A stretch of DNA of 64,000 nucleotides from Polyporus tsugae (lineage: Eukaryota > Basidiomycota > Agaricomycetes > Polyporales > Polyporaceae), in contig JAHRBS010000001.1 in the NCBI GenBank assembly GCA_024305745.1, forward strand, positions 124,001-188,000, written 5' to 3'. This document shows positions 23,501-36,182 of this stretch, one piece after another (position 1 is the stretch's first letter; each line of letters starts with the position of its first letter). Position numbers and translations under genes: made by a program. Under the pieces are notes generated by a model that saw only the letters and a program-made list of their open reading frames with translations, had not been told where the DNA came from and made no database searches.

Positions 23501-25184
23501 CCCGCTCCCAGCATTTCGGTACGTTCGCTCGTTGGGTAGTTCTGTTGCTGGAGGACAGGTTAGATCCTCGCTCACTTTTCAGCTTCCCCCATGCACGACG
23601 TGCTTTGTGCGGCGCCCGGAATGGTCTCGATCGACGCCGGGCGAACCCCGCAGTCGGTCGTTCGACCTGCACCGTTCTTGTGTCAAGTTTACTGAGCAAT
23701 ATCCGGCCGGCCGCGCACATGAGTTGGGTGGTTCTGTTGCAGGACAGACGGCGGCCAGCGGCAACTGGCAGACGATCGGCGACCGGAGTAACGGCGACGG
23801 GACGCAAATCAAATCGATTGCCAAGACAGCCGCAGACGCTACAGGGACCCATAATTCTGGAATACGTACGTAACGGGTCAGCCGAGAACCACCGTCGCAA
23901 CGCGCACATCGACGAACCTCCGCTGTCAGGCTACATACGTCAAGTCGCGTATCCTGAAACATCAGCGGTCAACCGATTGCGTTTAGTACGCGGAGCCGTA
24001 CTCCACGGCCAACTGGCAGCTTCACGCAACGTGCATCCTCGGCCTCCGTGCGCAAGCCTGGAGAGCGCGCCGTGCATCGAAGCTCTCTCGTACTCGCACA
24101 CGAGACGGTTGTCTGTCGGTGAAGGAGTGGAGGTGCCTGGGTCTGAAGGGTCCAGGAGATTGTCGGTGTGGATGGTCGGTGGCTGCTGACGCCTTCAACC
24201 GACGGCGGCCGTATGTTCGGGACGGGGAAACCCGCCTGGGCTTGTCGCGCTGGTCGTTATGACGCTGTCTGGCCACTGGGAGTGAAGTTCCCGTTAGGGG
24301 GTTGCGTCTCGCTGGGGCACGACACTCGGCGTACTCACCGATTGGTTTACGCGGACAGTCGCGCGACCCTGATTTCCGTTTGTTGCGGTCGCGGCAGGCT
24401 TCGGCGGGGTTCGGTGGGAGACGCGGTGCGGCAGAAAGGGGAACGGGACAGTGCGTGCGAACGGCCGATCTGGCGGCGAGTGGGATCCGAGACTTGCGTC
24501 TGGGTCCGTGCGCAGGACCTGTGGCGAAAACAGATGTCAGCTCGAGTATAAGTAGACGGTGATGGGGTAAGACGGACGTTGTACCGGCGCCCTTCTCCTC
24601 ACCCGACCACATCCCTCCTTGTACCTGTATCTCGTCCCGCGTTCGACTCGGTGTGCGGCACGTCCTTGAGGACGCTTCCATCCCCACTACTGTGTTGTCC
24701 GGCATGCGACGACGCGCCGTCGCTGAAGGTCCGCATCAGGGTGTGCCGGCGTGGACGACGGTGGCTCTCGGTGACGGGCCCGGTTTGGGTTCACTGAACT
24801 TGACTTAGGAAGTGTCGGCAACGGGTCGACACCGAACACGGGAAGGCACAGGGCGGCGGCGGGAGGCGGGAGGCGGGCGACCATCGGACGATGTGGCGGG
24901 AGTGGTGAGGACAGAGATGGGTACAGTAGTGCACGCGCGGGGTGGTGGTTGAGGCGTTAATGATGCGGTCGAGCGTAAACGCTTCGCGGAATTGCGTACA
25001 CCGTAGTGTTTGGCACGCACCCTGTCATGTAACAGCACGTACTCTGTTTAGTGAGCGTAGGAAGAGCAGCCACCGTGAAGCCAAGGGAATTGCGTACTAG
25101 TGCAAGTGCCTGCACTCTTACGTACTTATGTCCCCGGTAGTTGTCGCTCCTCCTGAGATACCAGATCCAGGCACAAGGCCCCGC
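17525..25184. other. Unassigned part of the tandem unit (copy 2)
   Basis: Counterpart of 4924-12583, shifted by 12601 bases, with the same intron-like minus-strand signals (about 17851-22701). One substitution is visible: C at 21504 where copy 1 has G at 8903. Confidence 0.6.
19241..19811. repeat. Imperfect 310-bp tandem duplication (copy 2)
   Basis: Counterpart of 6640-7210, with no differences seen. Confidence 0.85.
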
Positions 25185-28100
25185 CGCAACCCGACATCTC
25201 GGTGCGTGGTGATAAACATGAGATTGCGAGCGCGATGTCGGATGAATAATCGACCTGAATCAATCCACCTCCGTCAGCCACAAAGACTCGGCCGAAACAG
25301 GCAGGTTGGTGGATTGATACATACGCACGCGCATACATGCATGTACCTCGGCCGCGGAGCCCAGGCGGCGGTGGATTGGGCTTGAGAACGGACTACAAGC
25401 GATCTGGTGTGGCAGGCTGGGAGTTGGGGATCAACCGCTGGCATGGCGGAGGAGTGGGGGACGAGTTTCCAGCGCCGGGGGGCACTGGCGTCGACTGGCG
25501 GGGATGGATTCGTTGCAGTGGCGCAGCTTCTCCAACGGTGCTTGCTGGCGTGATGCTCGACAGTTCGAGTTTAGCCGCTTCTCGTCACGATTGGCCGAGC
25601 AAGTTCTACTCACCTCGTCGAGAAGTCGGCGCAGCACGGCCCTTCACAGGCCCGCGGGGGCGATGACACCGACGCATTCCGTCAACGGGCTCTTCCCGGG
25701 CAGATTTGCACGCTCAAACCGCATAAAAGAAGCGCGTCCAATTTTGCGAGGAAGAGTTGCATCCGAGCGCTCGCACCGCAGTGCGCCGTATATGCCAACA
25801 CTCCAGGTCCTCTCTAACGGCGGTCAGGGTTTCGTTGATTAAACCTGAACAGGCATGTGGTAGGTGGCAGAGGACGTACCAAGCGCCATCCGTGTCTGGT
25901 CACAACAAGATGCAGCATGACCGCGAGAACGTCGAAACAGCCTGGAGATGAGAATGGTGTTCCTCCGTCGTCTTGAACTGAGGGTGGCGCATCCAAAGAT
26001 GTTCGCAGCGCCTCACTCGGGCTGCGTCATTCGACGTGGACGGTGATGGAGATCGACAATGCTCAACGAAACATTGGGCGCGACCCCTCCGCGCGCAATG
26101 GCGATCCCAGCCATGACAGCGTCCTCTACGCGCGCGGAGAGCGATGCATGCGCTTCTGGCATACGGGAACAGTGCGCCTGCGCGCGCGCACGTACTAGAA
26201 GACGACATCATTCGTCAAGTGCATAGAAACAAGGACGTGAGTGGACATACGGGCGGGTGGTGTCGACGAAGTGCCACACGTACTTGACCGCACCCATGAT
26301 CCTTCGTGTTATTAAAATAAAATCCGCGCCGTGTGCCATGTTGGGCCGTGCGCCGTCTGCATGTTATGGACGGTGGGACAGCGAGCGGCATGCACTGCGG
26401 GCGACCATCAACATATCAGCAACATGATCAAACGATCAACTCAACATCTGCTTCCGCGGCCTTCTCGTCCACCTGTCATCAGGATATCACATACACCTTG
26501 CCAGTCTGAATGCAGACGAATCTTACCGAGGTTGCGCGAGCGTGGAGAGGGTTCGAACCCCACGGGCCCCGCGTTCACCGCGTTCAACGTTCAAGTGGAG
26601 GGCTCGGACGAGCCTACGTTCGGATTCGGCCCTGCCCGAGTGTGCGTACTGTGTGCGCGCGACCTGGTTTCGGGCTCCCTCGACGGTGTGCGGGGCGAGA
26701 ACGGGGCGGACGAAAAGAAAGAGGAAGTGGAAGCCCAGATAAGCTGCTGCCAGATGGCCCAGGAGCTGGAGTGGGAGCTTCCCGAAGGCTGAGTTGCTTC
26801 CGTGCGAACCGGTGCTTAGGGCATGTCCGATTTGCGCACGGAGGTTGAAAAACATACGGGGGGCGACGTCGACGCGAGCGTGCATGAGTGGATGGTCAGA
26901 TAAATGCGCACACGCTCGTTGGAATCCGAGCTCGTCCGACATTACATCAGAGCGTTTGGCACAGGAAAGTGGCACGAAAAACTCGGATCGCCAAGGATGA
27001 CGAGGAGCTGGAGACCGGGCGTTGACCCATGGTGCGGCGCAGGAGGACGCCGGAGAGTGGGCGGTTTCGGAGGCACAAGTGCCGATTCGGAGAGAGCGCT
27101 GGAGAACAGAACACGAGAATTCGGAAAGAAGTCGCAGCGTCGAGGACAAGCACAGCCCGCGGGGAACACATGTACAGGACGTTCAGTTGATGATGAGGCG
27201 TGGCATGGGAGAGCTGCAGACGATGGTGCTGTGGACAAGGGGGGAAAGACACTCTACATTAAAATCGCCATCGAGACAGACTGAGAGCGAGTGGGGGCGC
27301 TCGTGCGAGCTGTGTACCAAGTTGGACGAGAATTCGAAGCGGTGAGCATAGAACGATATTGATATTTCGCGGGCTAGAAGATGTGGCGGACAGGGCTCGA
27401 GGGAGGAAAGTCGGGGCGAGCATTGCAGTCATAGAGAGTGATATATGGAGTCGCTGTCATACGACGAGCAGGAAGCATCTTTGGTGGTCTCTCGAGACAC
27501 AGGCTGGGTCAGATGCGCTGCGTTAGTGCATCGAACACAAATAAAATGGAAGGCGCTTCTCCGGTGCGGGGCCCTCCGGCGCCTCTGTCTTGTCTATCGG
27601 CGCCTGCTCCGCTCCTCTTCTCACCTCCCCTCGTCTCTCGCCGCCAGCCTCCTCTGCCCCCATCTCTCTCCGCCTTCCGCTACCCTACCGCACGTCGCAT
27701 CGCCCCTTCCTCCTCCGGCTATCTTGCCGACGTTCTGAGCTCATCTAGCATTCTCCACTGACCTCACTTGGCGAAACTCGACGTTCTTCTGGCCCAACCA
27801 ATCGGCGGTAGCGCCAGATCTCTCCGCCCCTCGCGTATCTATATCTGCCCCAAGGGCCGATGTAAACTGCCCCCTCCGATACTCCCTCTGTCCGTATCGT
27901 CCTCTTCTCCCCCCGTCCATGCCTGGTGTATCCCGGAACCAGCGCACGGAGGCCAAGTACAACGTCACCCTCGACTGTGCGAGATCTTTTTCTCTTTTTT
28001 CTCCGTCCATGCGTACCTGACCCGCGCGATGCAGTCCCCCACCTTGGCCTCCACTCCGCCGCGTCGTCCGGGAACCTCGGCCTTGTCACATATGCCCTCG

Positions 28101-29505
28101 ATCACGGCCAGCCCGTGAATTCGGTCGTCGACGGCGTCCTCCCCCTCCATGTCGCGAGCTCTGGCGGGAATGACCTCATCGTCCGTCTGCTCATCGAGCG
28201 CGGCGCAGATGTAAATGCCCCCAGGTGTGTGTTCATTATTGGTGGTCAATTTATGTCGGCGCTGGACACCGGGTGCCGGAAGAGGTAGTGGGTGGACATT
28301 GTCGGGTGATCGTTTTCTAGTCTCAAAGACATTTGATGAGCGCAGTGTTCGTCTGTTCAGGGATTCTCGCGCCGGAGGACGAGATGTGCTGTGTGCTTGT
28401 TAACATTGAATATCACTTGAATGGCTCACATGTACTCTCCCCCCCTTTCCCCCCCGTCGCGATCTCGTACATAGGTTGCATCGTTTGGATGTTCCCTGCA
28501 CCTCGTCCGCCTTGCAAGCGGTGACCTGAGCGCGCCCACGGTCTACATTCAATTGAGCATCCCTATGTCCCTGATTTTCGTTACTGATTTATGGTTTGCC
28601 TCGCAACCGTGCAGACTTCCTCGCAAATACTCGAGCGACAAACACAGGGACACATCAGCTCCCATCGTTGGGACGTCGGGCTCAACCCCTCTCCATTTCG
28701 CGGCTGCGAACGGGCACGAGCAGGTCGTCCTCACTCTCCTCCTCCACGGGGCGCACCCCGATCGGCCCGACAAACACGGGGTGAACCCGGAAACGGTGGC
28801 GCGACAGAACGGCTGGGCTCGGTGCGCCGAGCTGCTGAGCAAGTGGACGCACGAGAAGGACCGGGACCTGCGTGAGCTCGAGGCGGTGAGCGGGTCGGTG
28901 TCGGTGCACGCAGCCGAGTTCGACAGCGTGAGCATCTACTCGCGGCAGGACATCGAGTGCCGAATCCGGCAGCAGGGGCTGCGGATGAAGTCGTCGATCG
29001 ACAACGCGCTGAGCATGCTGAAGCCGCCGTTCCCGACGTCGCCGGCGTCGTCGGGGATGCTGCTGCACGAGGCGGTGTCGCCGCCGGCGATGGTGGGCTC
29101 GGCGTCGCTCGAGTCTTCGCCGGCGGCGTCGACGGGGCACGAGTTTGCGCAGTTGAACTGGGGCCGGCGACCGTCGCTGCCGCAGATATTCGACACGGCG
29201 TCGCACCCGGCGCACGGCCACTCGATGAGCACCGGGCAGGCGCAGGGGCCATCTCGCCACGCGGTCAAGTCTTCGGGGCGACCGTCGTTCTCGTCATCTC
29301 GACGGCCGCGATCTGCGGGGACGGATGGGGACAGCTCGGTGCTGTCGACGTCGTCGACTCCTGGACGGCTGCGCGGGAAGCTGTCGCTGCTGTCGATGTT
29401 CAAGAAGACGGCGGGCGAGAGTGTGTCGTCTGCGTCGTCTCCGGGGCTCGCGACGCCCGAGAGCAGAGACAGCTTTACGGGCACGGGGAACTCGAGTTCG
29501 GCGAT
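25185..29505. repeat. Long tandem repeat, partial copy 3 leading into the intact ankyrin gene
   Basis: Matches 1-4523 of copy 1. Identity appears complete up to the ankyrin start codon, falls sharply from about 27917 to 28700 (end of exon 1, both introns, start of exon 3), returns through most of exon 3, shows a few changes near 29360-29430, and ends at about 29505, where this copy continues as the full-length gene. This is therefore probably the ancestral arrangement, from which the upstream copies were made. Confidence 0.93.
27581..27918 (+). promoter_or_regulatory. Pyrimidine-rich leader of the ankyrin gene
   Basis: From about 27581 to 27740 the + strand is a long C/T-rich tract, as often found near transcription starts of basidiomycete genes. 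It ends 178 bases before the start codon. The same tract precedes both truncated copies, so all three may share promoter activity. No clear TATA box was seen at a useful distance. Confidence 0.4.
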
Positions 29506-31923
29506 GACGTCTGGGTCTCCGTCGCCCGTTCCTGAGCGCGAGCGCGGAGAGGGACAGCGACGGGCGCGCAGCCGAGGTGCGTCAGCACATTCACCCCTCA
29601 GGACGCGGGCATCGGAGACTGGGCCCCTGTCCTCTGCTGGTGGTTTGTCCCCGCCAGTGCTGTCGACTGTGCCGAGCACGCGGAGCAGGCTGGGAAGCGC
29701 GAGCGAGTCCGAGTCCGCGTACCCGCCTCTGGCCGTCGAGCTGCACCGGAAGCTGTCGATGGAGCGCCTGCGGAGTCGTTCTGGCTCGGGATCGTCCTCG
29801 ACACAGAATCGCAGCACGCCTGCAGACAGGGCTGCGCAGTCGCCCTCGCCCCAGCACCCAGCACTCCCGCAAAGTCAACCTCAGAGCTCCAGAAGCCCCC
29901 CACCACGTTCCGGCATCCTCCGCCCTCACGGCCGGTCCGAGTCCACCGGCCAGTCAACATTCCGAAGGCCCGACGGGCTAGCCGGTGAGGGCTCTGCTCG
30001 GTCGCTCCGGTTCGATCCCGGTTCAACGGGCGCGACGGCCGTAGCTACCAACCGTTCGCGGTCTGGGCTCAACTTGGATCTGAAGGGGAGCGGGAGCATC
30101 TCTTCGCTCCGAGGCCAAAACCTGGCCCCGGGCAGTCCGCGGTCGCCGTGGAGTACATCTTCGCAAAAGCGGGTCCGGGATCCCAGCGTCGACGCCACGA
30201 ACCATCGCCACCGCAACTACACCATCGTGGATGACGAAGACGAGGAAGGCTATGGTGAAGTCATCTCCCCACGCATCGGTTTGGGGCTCGCGCTGGAAAG
30301 CGAGGACGCGTCGCACCTAGACGAGCCACTGTCGGAGGAACGGCACCCGTCGATGGATTCTCAGGCCTCCCGCAAGTCTCCTACGATATCCCCCCCTCCC
30401 TCGCCCACCGTGCCACCAGAATCTGGGTTTGATTGCCCGTTCAGCATCAACCGGCCCCCGCCTGAGCCGCTTCCCCTCGACGCCACACTTTCCCAGCCGT
30501 TGTCACAATCCCAATCATCTCTGCTCGGCATCCACGGCGTGGATAACCGCGCTCGCGGGGACAGCTTCGGGAGCATGAGCACAAGTACAGACGCAAGCTT
30601 GCCTCTGACGCCTAGCCCGGGTCCCACGCTTGGGCTCGAGCTTCAGTCCCCCAATGTGGGCTCACTCGACCTCCCGTTGGATGACGACTTCGTGGGTAGC
30701 CGCACTCGCACCGACTCCTCGGCGTCGCGGACGAACTACCTGCTGGAGCGCGAGCGGCAGCACAACTCGCGCGCTCGCACGATGTCCCCTCCGCGCTCGC
30801 GCTCGCATCCGCTAGACATCGACATTCGTGCTATCTCGTCCCATGCACAGGCCGAGGCCCTCGTGCAGCGCGCCCAGAAGGACATCCTCGACATGCAGAC
30901 CGTTGACGAGCTCGACCTACCGGGCCTCGGCGTCGCCGTGGTAGGGAGCACAGGCTCGAGCGGGATCGGCAGTTTAGGCAGTAGCGGAACGCTTTCGGGC
31001 GGGCGCACGCCGCTAAGCGCGAAGCTTGCTGCATACGGCGAGAGTTTAGCCATTGAGAGACAATTCAAAGAGAAGGAAAAGAAGGTGCGGGCGATTGGGC
31101 GGGACTTGGATGAGGTCGGTCCTCTGCCGCGGAGTCCTACCAGGCCCGTGAGTAGGGAGACGCCTATGGGGAGCCCGACGACGCCGAGGGACACGCTGCG
31201 GACGAGGGCGTCGGAGGGCGGGTTCAGGAAGTTCAGCTTGGATGAGAGGCCGACCAAAGGCCCCCAGGCGCCGAGACGAAGTAAGCCGAAGCGGCCTCAT
31301 ACTTCCGATGGTGAGTCGGGCGGGTCGGTGCTGAGAAGTGACGGCATACTGAACGCTTCGCAGGCGACACTTCTGACAACATGGGTCCCTTTCTGTCCCC
31401 ACACAAATCCATCTCGCCATGTCACAAGCCATCGCTGTCGAGCAGCGCGGCGATGGGCTCTAGTCGACTATCTCCGAGCCCCGACAGGTCCACCCCTGTC
31501 CGAGCACCCGCCTCTTCGCGCACGCTTCCCTTCGTCTCTTCCCCGTCCTCTTTTGACGAACGCCTGCCCCAAATCATCCGCTCGCGCACCCCTGACCCTG
31601 ACGGACCGTATTTCGACTCCCCCAGCCTGGCCGGCGGCTCCTTCGGCGTACCGTTATCGCGCGTGTCGACCGCGCCCCCACGGCACGCTTCGCCCGGCAT
31701 CATCCCGCAGCGCACACTGAGCGAGCAGGAGCGTGAGCGGGCCCGCGCGAACAAGCTCATGAAGATGGGCCTGCTCACGCACGACTCGTTCCCGCGCTCG
31801 CACTCGCTGTACAGCCACGCGCGGAACGGCGGCGGGAGTGGCGGTGCGGGCAGCGGGACGGCTGGCAAGCACCGATTTGGCGGGTTCAGAGGCTTGGTCC
31901 AGACGCTCACTGGGAAGTCATGA
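27919..31923 (+). CDS. Ankyrin-repeat protein with long Ser/Pro-rich tail, complete
   Basis: Four exons: 27919-27976, 28035-28224, 28615-31310 and 31364-31923. Phases fit at every junction and give 1167 aa. Ankyrin-type repeats occupy about residues 20-160: LGLHSAASSGN (about 20-52), PLHVASSGGNDLIVRLLIERG (about 55-83 onward), TPLHFAAANGHEQVVLTLLL (about 106-138), and a weaker fourth (about 139-160, ARQNGWARCAELL). The remaining about 1000 residues are low-complexity and rich in Ser, Pro, Arg and Gly, with many SP/TP dipeptides that could be kinase targets; near the C-terminus is a conserved-looking basic helix (EQERERARANKLMKMGLLTHD). No membrane segment or catalytic domain was seen. A cytoplasmic or nuclear scaffold role is the general expectation for ankyrin proteins; the partner is unknown. 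Intron 2 (390 nt) is unusually long. This is the only full-length copy; its 5' end is repeated twice upstream. Confidence 0.88.
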
Positions 31924-33308
31924 GTTCCCCGGCTCGTGCGTCGTCCTCGGTCTCGCTATGCTATTCAGTCCTCTCCATTCGCTGTAGCGTTTAGGTTTCG
32001 TCTTCTCCGCTCTCTCTCATGGCGCAGATGCGCTCTCGGAGCAGCAGCGCCTGCTCACCGGCTTTCTCTTCTCGCACCTCGTCGCGTTCGTTCCTCTTCT
32101 TGGCAGCTCACTCTCGATCCGTCCCCGTTGGCCTTCGGGAAGCCGGCTCTATCATATCGCACCGCACTGTCTATCTATGTCTTTGTCGCCCACAGTCGCT
32201 CGCTCGCTTTCGTTCTCGCTCCGGTCTCATGCATCCATTCACCCATTCATCCATACTGTCTATTGTCGTCGGTCTGTTTTCCGTGTTCTTGTTCTTTCGT
32301 TCGTTCCGTTCGTCCGTCAAATGCATCTTGGTCTTGGTCCGAGGAGGGGTTGTACAGTAACATATTTACTCTCGCACACCATCGTCATCATCGTCATCAT
32401 CATCATCATCGATTCTGCCCAATTGTCTCTCACGCTCACTCTCACCACCACCACCACCATCCAATCCCCATGTTGTGTCTGTATCAATTCTGCGCGTTCG
32501 TGTTCATGTCCTACATATCTGTTTATGTATTCACCTGATTGCCTGTCTGTTGTATCGCCGTTACAGTCAGTTAACATTGTCTGCGTACTCAATTACTCAA
32601 GTACCAACCGATTTCCCTCCTATCAAGGTCTGGCTCCCCGCGTACGTACGTACAGCACTATGCACCATCGCTGTGAGACTTTTCCAATGCGTATTGCGCC
32701 TTAAAAAAAAGGATATCTGACACTGGTGTGTTCTTTTTCGGAACTGGGACCAGGTGCTCCTTGCGAGAACTGCACTATGAAGCACACTGCGGCGTATGCT
32801 CAGAACAAGGGCGAGGTACGGCAAAGGCAACGGCCCGAACCAGCTCAGGGTACACGCAAATTACACGCGCCGGGATATCATTACTTGGGTGCAGCCGGTC
32901 CCACGTCTACGTATACATGTGGAGGTACAGGTAGTTGTGCGTTCGTGCAGCCTGGTTGTGGCGCGACGTACAATGGCTACAGAGCAACCCTTCAGTAGTC
33001 CTAACCGACATATGAATTCAGAATCCTAACGCCGGATGCTCCGGAGTCGGGTCTATGTAACGGCTCTCCGGTCCCTGGTGGTACTACTGCAGCATGCCGC
33101 TCCATGACGACCGCTCGCACGCTGAGGAAAAGGTTGTCTGCACTGTCCGAGCCACTCCCGGATACCGCTACCTTAGATGCTCCAAGCTTTCAAAGCTCAA
33201 TCAGGTTCAAGTTTCTAGTCTTAGTCTTGGTGCTCCGCTCGAGCGTATATATAGCTATATATATCTCTTGGGCCTTGCACAATGCAGTCGGTCCCCTCTT
33301 GGCCCGCT
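31924..33308. other. Intergenic region between convergent genes
   Basis: Lies between the ankyrin gene stop and the DUF218 gene stop. It is C/T-rich near its left end, as in 3' UTRs, and contains trinucleotide repeats. Short ORFs have no recognisable domain, and I see no gene here. Confidence 0.6.
32381..32411 (+). repeat. ATC/GTC-type trinucleotide microsatellite
   Basis: Imperfect run of ATC and GTC triplets, followed at 32441-32460 by a short CAC run. Likely in the 3' flank of the ankyrin gene; no coding role is evident. Confidence 0.8.
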
Positions 33309-34625
33309 CTACTCCCGCCCGTGCCCGTCGTCCCAGGGGAGTGGCCCCGGGAAGACGGCGGTCTGGTCCTGGTCCTGGTATTGGCGGCCAGGGCACCAGT
33401 TGAGGAGCGCGCCGAGCTCGGGGGCGGACGAGTAGTAGGGGTGGTGCCGGAGGAAGGGGTTGCGCGCGCGCCGCTTGGCGAGGAGGACGCCGTGGCAGCC
33501 GTACGTGTCCTCGGTGTACGGCAGGTAGCCGTTCTGGAGCTGCGGAGGGGGACGAAGGGGTCAGCGGTGCCTACGGGCACCCGAGGTGTGGTGCAAGCAT
33601 GTAAAGATGGGACGCACCTCGCCCTGGCGCGCGGCGTCGGCGTCGGCGTCGTCGCCCTCGGCGTCGATGCCGACGTACTCGAACCTGTCCGCGGGCCAGC
33701 GGAGCGCGGCGCGGTGGAGGTCGGTGAACCGGCGGCGCTTCATCTCGTAGCCGACGACGGTGATCTTGGACGGCCACCGGCCGGTGTACTCGTGGAAGCG
33801 CGCGAGGGAGAAGAGGAGGTTCTGGTACGAGTCGAGCGCGTAGTCTTCGGTCGTCGCGCGCAGGAGCGACGGGGCCTTTGATTGTGATCGGGGGGATGAG
33901 GAGGTCGTGGGGAGGAGGTCGGAGACGGACGCGAGGCGCATGTAGGACTCGGCTTCCGTCGTTGTCGAGGACGGTCGTGTTTGGCCGCTGGAGTTTGCGA
34001 GTTACATGCATGCGTTCAGTACGGTCTGGATCGGGTGGGATGGGACATAAGTATACGCTGGGGTGAATCTACTCACCCGCTGAACACTAGCAAGGAATGC
34101 TCGTCCTCCCGCGCCATCTGCGCACTGCATGCTGCTTCAGCCACCCACTCGTCCCTCATCCTACGAGACCCGTAACTGAACGTACCCTCCCGCAATATGC
34201 CTGAAGAACGCAGCGACACGTCCCCCGCCGCGCTGGTACGGCTCGAGGACCCACGCGTCCTCGTCTAGCCTCTCTTCCGCACTCGTGCCCTTCCAGATAG
34301 CGTGCCCGGGCACCATTATGAGGTGGTCGATCTCCTCCAGGGTCCTGTCCCTCTGCAGAGTCTCCCATATCCCTCTCGGGGCCGCGTTCGGTCCTCTATC
34401 ATCATAAGTGCTGCTGCTGGGGTCCGTGAAGTAGTGAAAGACATTGAGGAGGAACGAGAGCGCGGCGAAGGCAGCCAGCAAGAGGAAGCCGAGGTTGGTG
34501 ACGCGTGCGCGGGTGAGGAGGACGTCGCGCGCGCTGCGGTAGTGCGCCTGCCTGAGACCCGAGCCCAGGCCGTAGCCCGACCGTCGGGAGTGTGTGCGCG
34601 AGAAGGAGGCGGGGAGAGGGAGCAT
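33309..34625 (-). CDS. DUF218 (YdcF-like) membrane protein
   Basis: Four exons on the minus strand: 34625-34186, 34124-34077, 33987-33618 and 33539-33309, in phase, 362 aa. Residues 44-66 are a single hydrophobic segment after a basic N-terminus, so a type II signal anchor is likely. The DUF218 fold follows: HLIMVPGHAIW (101-111), LLVFSGGQTR (158-167), TEAESY (173-178), then DSYQNLLFSLARF, ITVVGYEMKRRRF and a C-terminal GYLPYTEDTYGC segment. The family is widespread in bacteria and fungi; its biochemical activity is poorly defined (bacterial SanA/YdcF proteins are linked to envelope functions). The very short second exon (48 nt) is supported because it restores the SGGQTR motif across the junction. 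The gene lies 267 bp downstream of ATG5 on the same strand. An earlier start cannot be excluded. Confidence 0.88.
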
Positions 34626-34892
34626 CGAGATCGTCCCAAGTTACAGGGACTTTGAGTCCTTGGCGCGCCCGCTGGGATCTCTATATTGTGCTTCGCGGCA
34701 TCCCACGGCGCGCGACTCGGCGAACGACCTCGATCGGGTGAGAGGTTATGTCGAGCACAGGACCGTACGTACGGGTCCACTTATCCAGGTATAGAACAGA
34801 TCTATACAGTCGCGCACATACAGTACATATCTCGCCGCATCCCCCATCTCTCGTCTCCTTCCTCACGCCTTCGACTCGCAGCCACCAAATCT

Positions 34893-36182
34893 TCAGATAT
34901 ATCGCCCGCCCTCCCTCAACAGCCCTACACAAACGTTCACCCATCCATCCGCGCCGGTCATACAGGCCCCAAGCCATGCCATCTCCGTGTCCGGGGGCGC
35001 GGGCACACCCTGGATGAGTGCGTACCCGAGGTTAGGCTTTCCCGAGCCGGCTTCCGGGAAGAGCAGTGGCAAGCGGGCGGTCAGGAAGGATGCGAGGGTG
35101 TGCATCATGCCTGCGCACACAGCGATAAAAGTCAGTATAAACCGACAGACGCAGCCCCCACCGGGATGCGAGGATGGATGCAGGTGAAAATCGCAGGATG
35201 AGGAACGTACCATCGTCAAGCCTTGGAGGGACAAGGTCCTGGAGCACTGGCCCGTCTGGGAGGTAAATCCGCACGGGCACGTTCCGGACGTTCATCGCTC
35301 CGTCCCTGTCGGGGCCACCGTTTGATTGGGGATCTGCAGAGGGCGGGCGGGTGTGCAGTGACGTGGACGAGGGAGGGGGCGGAGGCGAGTTTGAGCGTGT
35401 CGGCGCGGTCGTCGGCGTGATCTTGGATGCGACGCGCCAATACTCATCAAAGTTGTCTGCACAACAGCGAAGCCATTAACATGCGAGCGGGAGGCAAGGG
35501 GTGGAGCAGTAAAGTGGGAAGCGGGACTGACGTTCTTTGATACCCTCCCAGAGACCATCCTGTTCGGCTTTGCGGAGGCCAGTCATGCGCTTGGTGTTGC
35601 CCCAGCGGATGAAGTCTGCCTCTTTCATCTGGCCCATGAAAGCTTGCTTGCATGCTTCCGCGTTGGGAGCGAGGAGCAGTTTCTCGGTTGGCGGGGAAGC
35701 GAGATGGAGGATTAGGCGGAGAGGCGTGAAGAACGAGGGAGGGGCATTAGGACGAGCGGACAGAGTGATCGTATGGTTGTCGTAGATGAGGCCGATAGGC
35801 CAATGCCTGCGTTCAACATGATCCAACATGAACACGCCGGCTAAAGGGGGCACTTGAAATCGGAGACGCACCACTTGAGCAAGCTGCCCTCCTCGCTCTC
35901 GAACCACCAGTCCTCCTCCTTGAGTACTCTCGCCGCGGCCTCATCAAAGACGACGTCCATGAGGAAACGCTTGATCTCCGGAACGAGGAGGGGGAGGTAG
36001 CTGACGCGGGCAGCCTGGATGTAGTAGCATTCGAGGCCGCGATCCGAGTTTGCGGGGAGCTCCTTGGGGTCGACGCGGACCTCAAGCGGGACGGTGCCCT
36101 CCCATGTGAGGCGGCGGAAGAGGGTGGTGGAGGCCGGGGTGGAGAACACGGACGGTGAATGGCGCGGGGCGTAGGTCGACAT
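34893..36182 (-). CDS. ATG5: Autophagy protein Atg5
   Basis: Four exons on the minus strand: 36182-35872, 35806-35532, 35456-35211 and 35110-34893, phases consistent, 349 aa. Atg5 is joined to Atg12 and, with Atg16, acts as the E3-like complex that attaches Atg8 to phosphatidylethanolamine on the forming autophagosome. Diagnostic features: an N-terminal ubiquitin-like region (LFRRLTWEGTVPLEVRV, about 18-35), the split motif LLKW/HWPIGLIYD across the first intron, and QMKEADFIRWG with K165 at the position of the Atg12-acceptor lysine (K130 in human). The helix FDEYWRVASKI follows, and the second ubiquitin-like region includes VPVRIYLPDGP and ALIQGVPAP. A Pro/Ser-rich insert of about 50 residues precedes that second region, as often in fungal Atg5. 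The start at 36182 is preferred over an in-frame ATG at 36227 because MSTYAP begins just before the conserved region. It is transcribed divergently from the gene at 36446. Confidence 0.93.

Larger units (their letters stand above)
12584..25184. repeat. Long tandem repeat, unit copy 2 (12601 bp)
   Basis: Same content and order as copy 1. By eye I find only an extra 18-bp minisatellite unit (explaining the 12583 versus 12601 bp lengths) and one base change (G at 8903, C at 21504). Such near identity means very recent duplication, ongoing homogenisation, or an assembly artefact. Confidence 0.97.

Noticed and set aside
28936..29817. 293-aa minus-strand Asp/Ser-rich ORF
   Set aside because: Antisense to ankyrin exon 3, with composition explained by the coding strand.
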